Below, piece after piece: positions 30,858 through 39,276 of a DNA stretch of 64,000 nucleotides (position 1 is the stretch's first letter; the number at the start of each line of letters is the position of its first letter). Origin of the DNA: a virus; IMG/VR virus record IMGVR_UViG_3300005529_000002, positions 35,933 through 99,932 of that record. One strand, 5' to 3'. Made by a program: the position numbers and the translations under genes. The notes below the pieces were generated by a model. That model saw only the letters and a program-made list of their open reading frames with translations, made no database searches and was not told the origin of the DNA.

Positions 30858-31313
30858 ATGACCGTGACGGATGAGCGCACCGTCGAGGAGCGCCTCGCCG
30901 CGCTGGAGACGATGCTCGGACTGCGGGTTCCGGCATGGACGGACGAGCAGGCGGCCGAGTTCAAGGCCGAGTTCGACCGCCGCATGGGCGATGGCAAATT
31001 CGAGCACCACGAGGTCAGGCTGCTGCCGCCCGGTCCCGCGATCGAGCCCCTGCTCACCCCGGAGACGGCCCGCGCCCTGCTCCGCGAGTGCGTCACCGTC
31101 GTCAAGCCAGGCGAGACACTGGTGATCCGGTGCCCGGACTGGTGGGGACCCCAGCAGGTATATGAGTACCAGCGGTACCTGAACGAGATGACTGAAGGGT
31201 TCCGCGCCCTGGCCGTCGTCGGCGAGGAACTGGCCGTGGCCGCGAGTCAGGTTACGGCCGAGGGCTGCGGGTGCAGCGGCCAGGACTCCGGCCGGGCCGG
31301 CGACATCACGTAG
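30858..31313 (+). CDS. Hypothetical head-region protein, 151 aa
   Basis: The ATG follows GGAGCACTG. It is a soluble acidic protein with VEERLAALETMLGLRVPAW (helical), GPAIEPLLTPETARALLRE and VIRCPDWWGPQQVYEYQ. Its last 67 bases overlap the convergent minus-strand gene. Position suggests a minor structural or assembly role. Confidence 0.7.
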   Translation: MTVTDERTVEERLAALETMLGLRVPAWTDEQAAEFKAEFDRRMGDGKFEHHEVRLLPPGPAIEPLLTPETARALLRECVTVVKPGETLVIRCPDWWGPQQVYEYQRYLNEMTEGFRALAVVGEELAVAASQVTAEGCGCSGQDSGRAGDIT

Positions 31314-31591
31314 GTGCGGCTCATCTCATAGTCGACATAGACAGCGACGGACTCCGGGTATCTCCACGGTGCCGACCTGACCGCATTCTCGAAATCGCCG
31401 AGTGGCAGGAAGTTGAAGCACGCAGCGTAGACGGTGGCGCTGGTGACCTTGGTCCCCCCGCCTTCCCTGAGGCCGATCTCTTTCAGCTCCTGCTTGTGCG
31501 GGTCGTTCTCCTCAAGCCACCGGTTGAGCCAGGCGAGCGCGCTGGCCTCACTGTCGTCGCAGACGATCACGACATCGGTAAGCACGCTCAC
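31247..31591 (-). CDS. Hypothetical protein in a minus-strand island, 114 aa
   Basis: The GTG at 31591 overlaps the upstream stop. A beta-alpha start (VLTDVVIVCDDSEASALAW) and a middle part (TKVTSATVYAACFNFLPLG) look well folded. It is the third gene of a leftward island inside the head operon, convergent with the preceding gene. No family is recognised. Confidence 0.7.
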   Translation of the reverse strand: MSVLTDVVIVCDDSEASALAWLNRWLEENDPHKQELKEIGLREGGGTKVTSATVYAACFNFLPLGDFENAVRSAPWRYPESVAVYVDYEMSRTYVMSPARPESWPLHPQPSAVT

Positions 31592-32145
31592 GGCCTCCAC
31601 TCCTCCCGGTAGCCGGGACGATGCCGGTAGCCCCAGCCGAGCAGCCGGACGGCACGCTCAAGTCCCTCGATCAGCTTCACGTCAGGCCCGCTGAAGGCCG
31701 GGCGCACCGCAGGAGCATCACCTGCCGCCCAGGCGCCGTAGTCGGCCGCCTCAGCTTTCCGCCGTGCCGTCGCAGCGGCCAGCTCGTCCAGGATCGCCAG
31801 TTCCGCATCGCACCGCGCGATCGTGTCACGCGGGTCGTTCGCCTCCATGAGCCGGGTAACCGACGAGTCGCCCATCGCCCAGGTGCCGTGCCATGTGTCA
31901 GTCTCGGTCGGCTCGGCGAAGACGAGGACGCCGCTTGACTGCTCGGTCCACTCGAAAGCGTTGCCCAGCCTGATCGCGTGCTGCGCGAGGTAAAGACGTT
32001 CGGCTACCCGCTGCCGCAGCCATGCCGGAAGTTCCGGCTCGCCGGGCCGGGGGAGCAGGTTCCTGAACTTCCAGCCTGGCGGCATCCTCACCTGAATACC
32101 CGGCTTCGCCGTCAGGTCGTACGGGACCAGTCCGTCTTCGCTCAC
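31588..32145 (-). CDS. DUF6221-like protein, 185 aa
   Basis: The GTG start overlaps the upstream stop (GTGA). The C-terminal DTIARCDAELAILDEL and WGYRHRPGYREEWRP match the DUF6221 pattern common in actinobacterial genomes and prophages. The N-terminal part is distinct. The function of the family is unknown. Its place on the opposite strand within the head genes marks it as a cargo gene. Confidence 0.75.
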   Translation of the reverse strand: MSEDGLVPYDLTAKPGIQVRMPPGWKFRNLLPRPGEPELPAWLRQRVAERLYLAQHAIRLGNAFEWTEQSSGVLVFAEPTETDTWHGTWAMGDSSVTRLMEANDPRDTIARCDAELAILDELAAATARRKAEAADYGAWAAGDAPAVRPAFSGPDVKLIEGLERAVRLLGWGYRHRPGYREEWRP

Positions 32146-32231
32146 TCTGGATCACGCTCCCGGCCGTCAACGATGACGTGCCCGTTCACGTCAAGGCTCA
32201 TGCCCTCCATCGTGCCAGGGAGGTGGGGCAT
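32142..32231 (-). CDS. Leader microprotein of the minus-strand island, 29 aa
   Basis: The ATG at 32231 follows AAGGAAA, and its complement overlaps the start codon of the plus-strand protease gene. The frame (MEGMSLDVNGHVIVDGRER within it) ends in GTGA with the DUF6221-like gene. Overlapping divergent starts imply competition between the two directions. Confidence 0.45.
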   Translation of the reverse strand: MPHLPGTMEGMSLDVNGHVIVDGRERDPE

Positions 32232-32748
32232 GGACGGTTTCCTTGTCGTCATCGACCGCGCCGAACTGCGGGCCGCGATACGGCGCAACCTCGCCGAGCA
32301 GGCCGCCCGCCAGCTTCCGGCACCGCTGCAGCGCGGCGTCGTCCGGCAGATGACCCCCGTCACCAAAGGCGAGGGAGAGAAGCGGTTCCTGCTCGGCCTG
32401 GCCTATCAGGCCGGGTTCGACCCGCGTATCCGCAAGGGGCAGGACGGCGGCCGGGACGCGTTCAGTCCCGAAGAGCTCGAAAAAGCCTGCTGGAGCTTCC
32501 TTCCCGGCGGCGGCCAGATCGGGATAGCCCACCTGGACGGCACTCTCGGCCACATGACCGTTACCGAGAACTACATATACCGGGGGCCGGACTGGGAGCA
32601 GCCGAGCGGCCTGGTGATCAAGTCCGGGATGGCGTGGCTGATCGGCGGGATCTGCGACGAGTACGCGTGGTCGCTGGCCAAATCCGGCAGGGTCAAGGGT
32701 TTCTCGCCGCAGGGCGGGGCGCGCCGCCGCCGTCTCGGGTACGCATGA
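32230..32748 (+). CDS. XkdF-like prohead serine protease, 172 aa
   Basis: The ATG at 32230 follows GGGAGGTGGGG. The sequence IGIAHLDGTLGHMTVTENYI, RGPDWEQPSGLVIKSGMAW and SGRVKGFSPQGGARRR matches XkdF-type phage proteases. In these a His near the HLDG motif and the Ser in GFSxQG are the likely catalytic residues. The enzyme should process scaffold or capsid during maturation. It directly precedes the scaffold gene. Confidence 0.8.
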   Translation: MDGFLVVIDRAELRAAIRRNLAEQAARQLPAPLQRGVVRQMTPVTKGEGEKRFLLGLAYQAGFDPRIRKGQDGGRDAFSPEELEKACWSFLPGGGQIGIAHLDGTLGHMTVTENYIYRGPDWEQPSGLVIKSGMAWLIGGICDEYAWSLAKSGRVKGFSPQGGARRRRLGYA

Positions 32749-32767
32749 GCAGGCGAGGTGATCGCTT

Positions 32768-34780
32768 ATGGATGTCCTGTCCGGCGACGACGAGTTCACC
32801 GGCCTTTACGACGCGGACCTGCCGAGGGCTGACCTGGTGCAGGCTCCGGCGAACGGCGTGGATGAGTGGATCGTCATGAAGGACGCGGACGGTGAAGCCG
32901 GCCTGCTCGACCCGGAGTTCGTCCGTGACCTGATCGGCAAGCAGGCAGAGCCGGAGCCGTCCGGCAGGGAGCGGGTGCAGATGCCGAACGGGGTCACTCT
33001 CACCGGCTCCCCGGCAGCGATGGCGGCATTCATCCACAAGGCGTCGGTACGGGCCGAAGGCGACGGCAACGACGTGGCCAAGGCCGAGATGAGCGGCAAG
33101 AGCCAGAACGACCTGCCAGATTCCGCATTCGCGTACATCGAGCCGGGCGGCAAGAAGGACGAGGACGGCAAGACCACGCCCCGCTCGCTGCGGCACTTCC
33201 CTATCCATGACGCCGCCCACGTCCGCAACGCGCTATCCCGCGCCCCGCAGTCCCCGTTCGGCGACAAGGCCATGCCGAAGATCCGGGCCGCCGCCAGGAA
33301 ATTCGGCATCGAGGTATCGAAAGAGGAGGCGGCCGTGGCCGAGACGGTGACCAAGGACATGTCAGGCGCGATGGCCCCGGAACTGGACGACGGCATCGAC
33401 GGGCTCGACCCCACCGTCCCGCTCGCCGCCCCCGATGAGGACGCGCCCGGCAATCCCGCCGAACCCGGCAGCCCCGCGTGGGAGGCGATCGACGCGGCGA
33501 CCGCGCAGAAGTGGGTCGCCATCGCCGCGCGCCTGAAGAACGCGCTGTGCATCCTGTCCGAGCGGGAACTCCTCGAGGCCGCCTCCGCCGACCCGGACGA
33601 CGCGGAGCACGCCTGGAATCTCGAGGACGCCATGTGCGCCGTCGACTACGTGATCTCCACCCTGGCCGTGTTCGCTGCGGGCGAGCAGGCCGAGGCGGAC
33701 CTGGGCGGCGAGGCGATGGACGCGATCGGCAAGGCGATGACCGCCGAGGGCCTGCCCGCCTCGCTGGACACCGTGGAGGGCCTGTCCGCGGTCGCCAAGG
33801 CCGGCCGGGTGCTCAGTGCCGCGAACGAGGCGCACATCCGCGACGCGGCGCAGGCCCTGAACACCGTCCTGTCCTCGCTGCCGAAAGCCCCGCTCACCGA
33901 TGACGGCCAGCCGGTCGCCAAGGAGGGAACGCCCGTGGAAGGCACCCAGACCGCACCCGAGTCCGGGCCGGACACCGCGCAGGTGGCCAAGGACACGGCC
34001 CCGGCGGGCACGCAGGCCGCCCCGGGCGACACCGCCGCAGCGCCCGCAGGCGAAACCCGGGCTGTCGCCAAGGCATCGGACGGGCTCCGGGTCGCCGTGT
34101 ACGACCGCGCCGGGGCGCTGTGCCTGGTCCCCCCGGACGCCATCACCACGGCCATCGCCAAGGCGGACGGGGACGAGAAGGCACCGATGCAGGCCGTGTT
34201 CGACCAGGACGGCGACCTGATCGGCGTCGTGGACCCGGCCGCGATCCAGCCTGTCGCTGGCACCGGGAAGAAAGCGGACACCGAACCCGAGGCCGAGCCC
34301 GCGCCGGACGGCGATGACATGACCCCGGCTCCGGCAGCGGAGACCGGCACCCCGGCGGACGCCGTCGCAGATGACGGCACCGTCGCCAAGCAGGACCAGG
34401 ACGCTGACGTGTACGCGGTGCTCAAGAGCGCCATCGCGGAAGCAGTGGCAGGAGCGATCGGCAGCGTTCAGCCGGCAGAGGACGTCGCCAAGCAGGCCGA
34501 CGTCGCCGCGCTGCTCGGAGAGGTCGAGACGCTCAAGGCCAGGCTCGCGACGGTGGAAGAGTCCCCGGCGGCACCGAAGGTGTTCACCAACGGCCAGACC
34601 CCGCCCGCGCACCAGATGCGCGGCCAGGACCACGGCGCGGCGGCTCAGGTCGACGTCGCCAAGGCGCGGGCACGCAAGGCGGAACTGTACTCAGCCGATG
34701 CGCCCGAGCAGGCGCGCATCGCCGAGGAGATGCGGGCAGAAGCAGCCGGCGTCTACGCCGCCATGCGCGCAGGCCGCTGA
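32768..34780 (+). CDS. Scaffold-like head protein with DUF6582-like domain, 670 aa
   Basis: The N-terminus (LPRADLVQAPANGVDEWIV) resembles a segment that continues XkdF proteins elsewhere. Residues about 115-190 (LPDSAFAYIEPGG, HFPIHDAAHVRNALSRA, KIRAAARKFGIEVSKE) match DUF6582. The rest is acidic, Ala/Pro-rich and ends in a coiled coil (ALLGEVETLKARLATVEES), as expected of a scaffold cleaved by the upstream protease. The repeated Val-Ala-Lys triplets within it could be cleavage sites, which is speculation. Confidence 0.75.
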   Translation: MDVLSGDDEFTGLYDADLPRADLVQAPANGVDEWIVMKDADGEAGLLDPEFVRDLIGKQAEPEPSGRERVQMPNGVTLTGSPAAMAAFIHKASVRAEGDGNDVAKAEMSGKSQNDLPDSAFAYIEPGGKKDEDGKTTPRSLRHFPIHDAAHVRNALSRAPQSPFGDKAMPKIRAAARKFGIEVSKEEAAVAETVTKDMSGAMAPELDDGIDGLDPTVPLAAPDEDAPGNPAEPGSPAWEAIDAATAQKWVAIAARLKNALCILSERELLEAASADPDDAEHAWNLEDAMCAVDYVISTLAVFAAGEQAEADLGGEAMDAIGKAMTAEGLPASLDTVEGLSAVAKAGRVLSAANEAHIRDAAQALNTVLSSLPKAPLTDDGQPVAKEGTPVEGTQTAPESGPDTAQVAKDTAPAGTQAAPGDTAAAPAGETRAVAKASDGLRVAVYDRAGALCLVPPDAITTAIAKADGDEKAPMQAVFDQDGDLIGVVDPAAIQPVAGTGKKADTEPEAEPAPDGDDMTPAPAAETGTPADAVADDGTVAKQDQDADVYAVLKSAIAEAVAGAIGSVQPAEDVAKQADVAALLGEVETLKARLATVEESPAAPKVFTNGQTPPAHQMRGQDHGAAAQVDVAKARARKAELYSADAPEQARIAEEMRAEAAGVYAAMRAGR

Positions 34781-34824
34781 CAAGCCCCTCACCACCAGAC
34801 ATACCGGCCCCTCGTGAGCACCGC

Positions 34825-34852
34825 TCCGGGGGGCTCAGCCATGCCCCCCGGA
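34825..34852 (+). other. 10-bp perfect hairpin just before the capsid ribosome site
   Basis: TCCGGGGGGC (34825-34834) pairs with GCCCCCCGGA (34843-34852) around an 8-base loop. Its end touches the GGAAGGAGG ribosome site. It could protect the 5' end of capsid mRNA or tune translation. Confidence 0.55.
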
Positions 34853-34865
34853 AGGAGGCATCGCG

Positions 34866-36377
34866 ATGACCGCAGCAGCAGAAGACATCACAGAGGAAAC
34901 CCTCGCCGCGATCAAGAAGGCCCAGACCACGGGCATCACCGAGGCGACCGGCGGATACTCCTACGACCTGTCGGGCCTCATCAACCTGATCCCGGTCGTC
35001 ACCCCGTTCCGCGACCACGTCCCCCGCACGTCAAGCCCGGACGGCAACCCGTTCGCGGTCTGGCGGGCGTTCATGGACGCCACCAACAGCCAGCCCGACC
35101 CCAGCATGGGCTTCGACTTCGCGGCCCCGGAGATGGTGTTCAACGAGCAGGACTTCCAGGCCCGGTACAAGCCGACCGGCATGGCAGTCAACGTCACCCA
35201 GGACTCGTTTGACCTGGCCAAGGGGTACTACGACCCGTACGCCAACGCCACGTTCCAGACCCTGAACCAGGTGCTGATCGGCGACGACCGCAAGCAGCTG
35301 TGCGCCCAGTCGTTCGCGTTGAAGGCGGCGACCGCGCCGACCCTCACCCAGCACGCCTCAGGCGGCACCATCGGCGCCGTCCAGGTGTACGTCGGCGTCG
35401 CCGGCCGCACCGGCTCCGGGTACTTCTGGGGTTCCGGGAACAGCCAGGGCGCGAGCAGCAACACCACGTTCGGGTCAGGGTCAGCCAACTCGGTGTCGGC
35501 TACCACCGCGGCGCTGCGCGGCGCCGTCGCCTACGACTGGTTCCAGAGCAGCAACGGCACCACCTGGTACTACTACGGGACCACCACGGTCAACGCGATC
35601 ACGATGACCTCCGTCATCACGTCGAACAACGCCGTCTCGTCAGGAGTCACGGTCCCGGACCTGACCGCCAACTGGAACGGCATCGCACCCGGCAAGCCCG
35701 GCTACACCGGCCCGACCTACAACGGGTCGGCCGACAACGGGTCCGCGAACGCCAACGACTATGACGGGTTCCTCGCCTCCCTTTCCGGCGACTACGACGG
35801 CAATGGCAAGTGGACCCAGCCCGGCCTCGGCACCGTGAACCCGTCCGTGTGGAACAGCCTCAACGGCGCGGCGCTGACCCTGACCGGCGGCACCGTCACC
35901 GAGATCGAGCAGTACCTGTTCCTGCCGCTGTGGCAGCAGGTCAAGTGCAGTCCCACCGCGATCATGTGCAACGGCATCCAGGCCCAGGAGATCGCCAACC
36001 TGATCCTCGGCGCCAACAGCGCGACCACGTTCCTCAACACCGATTCCAGCGGCCGCATCAACGTGTCCGCAGGCGGCCGGGTCGGGCACGTCATCAACGC
36101 CTACACGGGCGGCACCGAGGTCCCGATCGAGGTCCACGTCTCGCTGCCCCCGGGCACGATCATCGCCCGCACCGACCGGGTTCCCTTCCCCCAGGCGAAC
36201 ATCTCCAGCGTGCTGGAGCAGCGGTGCCTGCGCGACACCGCCCAGTACGAGTACGGCGTCTCCCGCGTACCCGGGGTGCAGGGCGGAGGCCCGCGGAAGG
36301 AAAGCGAAATCCGCACAGTCAGCGCGTTCATCAACCGCGCGCCGGTCGCGATGGCCGCCCTGTCGAACGTCGCCTGA
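34866..36377 (+). CDS. Major capsid protein, HK97-like, 503 aa
   Basis: The ATG follows an ideal GGAAGGAGG. The protein follows scaffold and protease genes and has the expected N-arm (TGGYSYDLSGLINLIPVVTPF) and C-terminal part (VEVPIEVHV-like strands, VLEQRCLRDTAQYEYGVSRV, SEIRTVSAFINRAPVAM). A Gly/Ser/Asn-rich region at about 160-310 (GSGYFWGSGNSQGASSNTTF, SSNGTTWYYYGTTTVNA) looks like an inserted beta domain exposed on the shell. Function is assigned from order and fold-like features. Confidence 0.85.
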   Translation: MTAAAEDITEETLAAIKKAQTTGITEATGGYSYDLSGLINLIPVVTPFRDHVPRTSSPDGNPFAVWRAFMDATNSQPDPSMGFDFAAPEMVFNEQDFQARYKPTGMAVNVTQDSFDLAKGYYDPYANATFQTLNQVLIGDDRKQLCAQSFALKAATAPTLTQHASGGTIGAVQVYVGVAGRTGSGYFWGSGNSQGASSNTTFGSGSANSVSATTAALRGAVAYDWFQSSNGTTWYYYGTTTVNAITMTSVITSNNAVSSGVTVPDLTANWNGIAPGKPGYTGPTYNGSADNGSANANDYDGFLASLSGDYDGNGKWTQPGLGTVNPSVWNSLNGAALTLTGGTVTEIEQYLFLPLWQQVKCSPTAIMCNGIQAQEIANLILGANSATTFLNTDSSGRINVSAGGRVGHVINAYTGGTEVPIEVHVSLPPGTIIARTDRVPFPQANISSVLEQRCLRDTAQYEYGVSRVPGVQGGGPRKESEIRTVSAFINRAPVAMAALSNVA

Positions 36378-36395
36378 GCCGCCGCGAGATCCACG

Positions 36396-36432
36396 CTGCC
36401 GCAAGGCCGGCCCCGTCCCGGCCTTGCGGCAG
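36396..36432 (+). terminator. 15-bp perfect hairpin after the capsid gene
   Basis: The arms 36396-36410 and 36418-36432 pair perfectly around a 7-base loop, 18 bases after the capsid stop. No T-run follows, so partial termination or 3'-end protection is likely, giving excess capsid mRNA. Confidence 0.65.
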
Positions 36433-36460
36433 GCATCCGCAGACCAGCAAAGGAAACATC

Positions 36461-36901
36461 GTGCGCCTGTACTCGCTCACAAACGCGACCGCGATCGATG
36501 ACCCGGAACACGGCCGTTTCGTGCCGGACCCGGACCATGGCGGCTTCGACCTCCCCGACGAGCTGGCCGAGCGCCTCCACTCTTTCCACCAGCGGAAGCG
36601 GCCTGCCTGGGAGACGGAACTGGAGCGCGATGAGCGCCTCCACGGCGAGGAGTCGGCCCGCCGGCGCGACCCGGAGACGCTGTACAACGCGGTTGCCGGG
36701 ATAGCCGACATGGCCCGGCACCTGGCGGCCCTCCGCGATGTGCCGGATGCCGCGAAGGATGATGTCGCCAAGCTCACTGCGGAGGTAGAGGCGCTGAAGG
36801 CCCAGCTCGCCGCCGCGCAAGGCGCCGCTCTCCCTGGCGATGACGCCGGGGAGAAGCCCTCCCGGACCCGTAAGCCTCCTGCCGCTAAGCCCGCAGCGTA
36901 A
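36461..36901 (+). CDS. Coiled-coil head protein, 146 aa
   Basis: The GTG at 36461 follows AAAGGAAA. A short N-terminal domain (FVPDPDHGGFDLPDELAERL) is followed by charged helices (VAKLTAEVEALKAQLAAAQ) and a Lys/Pro/Ala tail. It lies between the capsid and decoration-like genes. Its role in head completion is inferred only from position. Confidence 0.7.
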   Translation: MRLYSLTNATAIDDPEHGRFVPDPDHGGFDLPDELAERLHSFHQRKRPAWETELERDERLHGEESARRRDPETLYNAVAGIADMARHLAALRDVPDAAKDDVAKLTAEVEALKAQLAAAQGAALPGDDAGEKPSRTRKPPAAKPAA

Positions 36902-36950
36902 CCGCCGCCCAGTCCCCCCGCCCCCGCAGTCTCCCTGGAGGTAACCCCTC

Positions 36951-37313
36951 GTGTCCACAGCTCTCGCCGCCACCGCTGGCAGCCCGGTAGGCGTCCCCAC
37001 CGACCCGGTCTCGTTCCCGGGCGGCACGAACCTTGCCGCCTCGGTCCCGTCCCTCACCCCGACATTCACCTCCGGTACCGCCGCGCAGCTCAGCGACCTC
37101 ACCCGCGACTACGAGTGCTATATCCAGATCGGTACCGGCGGCGGCACCGTCACCGTGGCGATGGGCCCGACCGCCACCCCGACGATCACGCTCGCGAACG
37201 CGGCGGCCGGCGTCAACGGCGAGGTGATCCGGGTGCGCCTGCCCGCGGGCTGGTTCCTGAAGATCACCGTGGCGACCTCGACCATCGCGGGCGTGACCTG
37301 CGTCGGCTGCTAG
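36951..37313 (+). CDS. Small beta-rich head protein, decoration-like, 120 aa
   Basis: The GTG at 36951 follows GGAGG. It is rich in Thr, Ala, Gly and Val (TPTFTSGTAAQLSDLTRDYE, GGTVTVAMGPTATPTITL, GEVIRVRLPAGWFLKITVA), suggesting a compact beta fold. Proteins of this size after the capsid gene often decorate the shell. The assignment is by position. Confidence 0.6.
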   Translation: MSTALAATAGSPVGVPTDPVSFPGGTNLAASVPSLTPTFTSGTAAQLSDLTRDYECYIQIGTGGGTVTVAMGPTATPTITLANAAAGVNGEVIRVRLPAGWFLKITVATSTIAGVTCVGC

Positions 37314-37375
37314 GAGAGGCGCCCGGTCGCGCGTCCGCCAAGGGCATCACCTGCACGGAATCGAGGTGATGCCCT

Positions 37376-38359
37376 ATGACGACGCCCCTGCCCGTAGGTC
37401 CCCTCACGCCCTACATCAGCCCGGAACTGCTGATCCAGGCACCGACGGGCGTGGACTTCTTCAGCATCCCGCCCGCCAGTCCCGCGATGGGCGTCCTGCC
37501 GTCAGCGAACATGGCGGAGATCAGCAACATCTGCGCGCGGGCCACCGACCTGGTCGACCTGTGCGTGCGGCAGCCGCTGCGCGCCACCACCGACACCCTC
37601 CAGCTGTACGGGCCCGGCGCGCCCCGCGTCTACGTGCCGCGCGGCGGCCGGATCGCGCAGCCGGCGAAACTCGTCATGACCCGCTGGCCGGTGCTGGAGG
37701 TCGTCTCCGTCCAGTACTCGCCGAACAGCCTGCCCTACACCTGGTCGGCGGTCCCGGCCGGGCTCGCGGTCCCCGCCAGCCCCGTAACCGGAATGTACGG
37801 GTCGTCGGCGCCCGCATCGGCTGGCGAAGGCGGGCAGGGGATCAACGTGGCCGCCGGGTACATCGACTGGCGGTACGGGCAGGAAGGATTCGCCATCCTC
37901 AGCCGGTACGTCAACGGCTGGCCGCACGCCGGGCTCACCTCCGCCGCTACTGCGGGCGCCCAGTCCGTAGACGTGGACGACTGCACCGGCTGGGTGATCA
38001 CCGCACCGTACCCGGGCGCGGCGACCGGGGCGACCGGGATCGTGTACGACGCCGCCGCGCAGGAAGTCGTGCAGGTCACGGCAGCGTCCGCGCAGTCCGG
38101 GCCCGGCACCCTCACCTTGTCGGCGCCGCTGAGATACCAGCATGACGCCGGGGTGATCGTCTCCTCCCTGCCGCAGGCCGCCGGGTGGGCAGCCATCCTG
38201 TTCGCCTGCGAGATCGCGCTCGAACGCGGCGCGACGGCGATGACCATGATGGAGATCCCCGGCCGCGAAGTCGCCGCCAGAGCGGGTGTGGACACCAGCT
38301 ACGGGTCGCCCGCCTGCTGGGCCGAGAAAATCCTCGAGCCATTCACCAGGATCATCTAG
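37376..38359 (+). CDS. Head-tail connector (adaptor) candidate, 327 aa
   Basis: The ATG follows GAGGTGATG. The N-terminal and C-terminal helices (EISNICARATDLVDLCVRQ, ILFACEIALERGATAM) resemble gp6/gp15-type adaptors. They are separated by beta inserts, including AGAQSVDVDDCTGWV and AQEVVQVTAAS. The same AGAxSLTV-type module occurs in the tail-tube protein. It lies in the expected place after capsid genes. Confidence 0.65.
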   Translation: MTTPLPVGPLTPYISPELLIQAPTGVDFFSIPPASPAMGVLPSANMAEISNICARATDLVDLCVRQPLRATTDTLQLYGPGAPRVYVPRGGRIAQPAKLVMTRWPVLEVVSVQYSPNSLPYTWSAVPAGLAVPASPVTGMYGSSAPASAGEGGQGINVAAGYIDWRYGQEGFAILSRYVNGWPHAGLTSAATAGAQSVDVDDCTGWVITAPYPGAATGATGIVYDAAAQEVVQVTAASAQSGPGTLTLSAPLRYQHDAGVIVSSLPQAAGWAAILFACEIALERGATAMTMMEIPGREVAARAGVDTSYGSPACWAEKILEPFTRII

Positions 38360-38372
38360 GCAGGAGTGACCT

Positions 38373-38894
38373 GTGGGCCTGCCGTCGGTCATCGCTTACG
38401 TCCGGGACCAACTCAACGGGATAGCCCTCCCGTTCCCCTCAGTGGAGCTCGCAGCGTACATCACTCCGCCGGACCCGAATGTTGAGACCGTCGTCATGCC
38501 GACGCTGTACGTGCTGACCGCGGACGGCCCGGAGAAGCGCCTCACGATGCCCCGCAACACAGGCCCAGGAACCTCGGCGGGGAACAAGACGATCGACCAC
38601 GACCTGAAACTGCACGTCATATGGATGATCGCGAACACCGCGCCGGGCCAGCCGGGCGCACCTGACGGCGACCTGCTGTTCGGCGGCGTCATCGAGACGG
38701 TCATGGCGGCACTGCGGACCGGGCAGGCGCCGGCCCCTGTCACCGACCCGTTCACGGGAACAGTGACAACGCTCGTGGATACAGGCGAGAAGATGACCTA
38801 CCACTACCTGCCGCGGCATTCCATCAAGAACCAGCGGATGCTCCGCTACGACGGGCTCATCGACTTGCCGGTGCAAGAACTGCTTGAGGCCTAG
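38373..38894 (+). CDS. Head-tail joining or tail-terminator protein, 173 aa
   Basis: The GTG at 38373 follows CAGGAGTGACCT. It has an N-terminal helix (PSVIAYVRDQLNGIALPFP) and beta-rich body (TIDHDLKLHVIWMIAN, MTYHYLPRHSIKNQRMLRYDG), like phage neck proteins of this length. Position before the tail tube supports this; the exact type is not resolved. Confidence 0.6.
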   Translation: MGLPSVIAYVRDQLNGIALPFPSVELAAYITPPDPNVETVVMPTLYVLTADGPEKRLTMPRNTGPGTSAGNKTIDHDLKLHVIWMIANTAPGQPGAPDGDLLFGGVIETVMAALRTGQAPAPVTDPFTGTVTTLVDTGEKMTYHYLPRHSIKNQRMLRYDGLIDLPVQELLEA

Positions 38895-38988
38895 TCCTCC
38901 CTGGAACGCCGGCCAGCTACCCGGCCCCCGGCTTCTCCGCCGCTGCTCACTGCCCCATACCCCCCGCTTCCTGCCGCCTGGAGGTCGC

Positions 38989-39273
38989 ATGCCCCCGTAC
39001 CGGTTCACCGGCCTCACCCCGATGACTTACCCGGAGTCCCGGGACGAGCACGGCATCCCCGTCGGCACTGCCGAGCCGGGTGATGTCCGGGACACGGACG
39101 GTCCTCTCGACTGGCTGTGGGTGCCCGCAGAGGAAAACCGGGACGGGCCCGCGGCGGCAAGCAGGCCCGTGAAGCGGCGCAGCACGGCGGCGGATACCGC
39201 GCCGGGAGACCAGGAAACCGGCGCGCAGGCCGGATCCAGCGACGCCGGGCAGCCCGGCAGCAAGGAGAGCTGA
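38989..39273 (+). CDS. Hypothetical neck-region protein, 94 aa
   Basis: The ATG follows GGAGGTCGC. The N-terminal half is a small fold (PPYRFTGLTPMTYPESRDE, GPLDWLWVPAEEN). The C-terminal half is disordered and rich in Ser, Ala and Gly. It ends four bases before the tail-tube gene. Function unknown. Confidence 0.65.
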   Translation: MPPYRFTGLTPMTYPESRDEHGIPVGTAEPGDVRDTDGPLDWLWVPAEENRDGPAAASRPVKRRSTAADTAPGDQETGAQAGSSDAGQPGSKES

Positions 39274-39276
39274 GCC

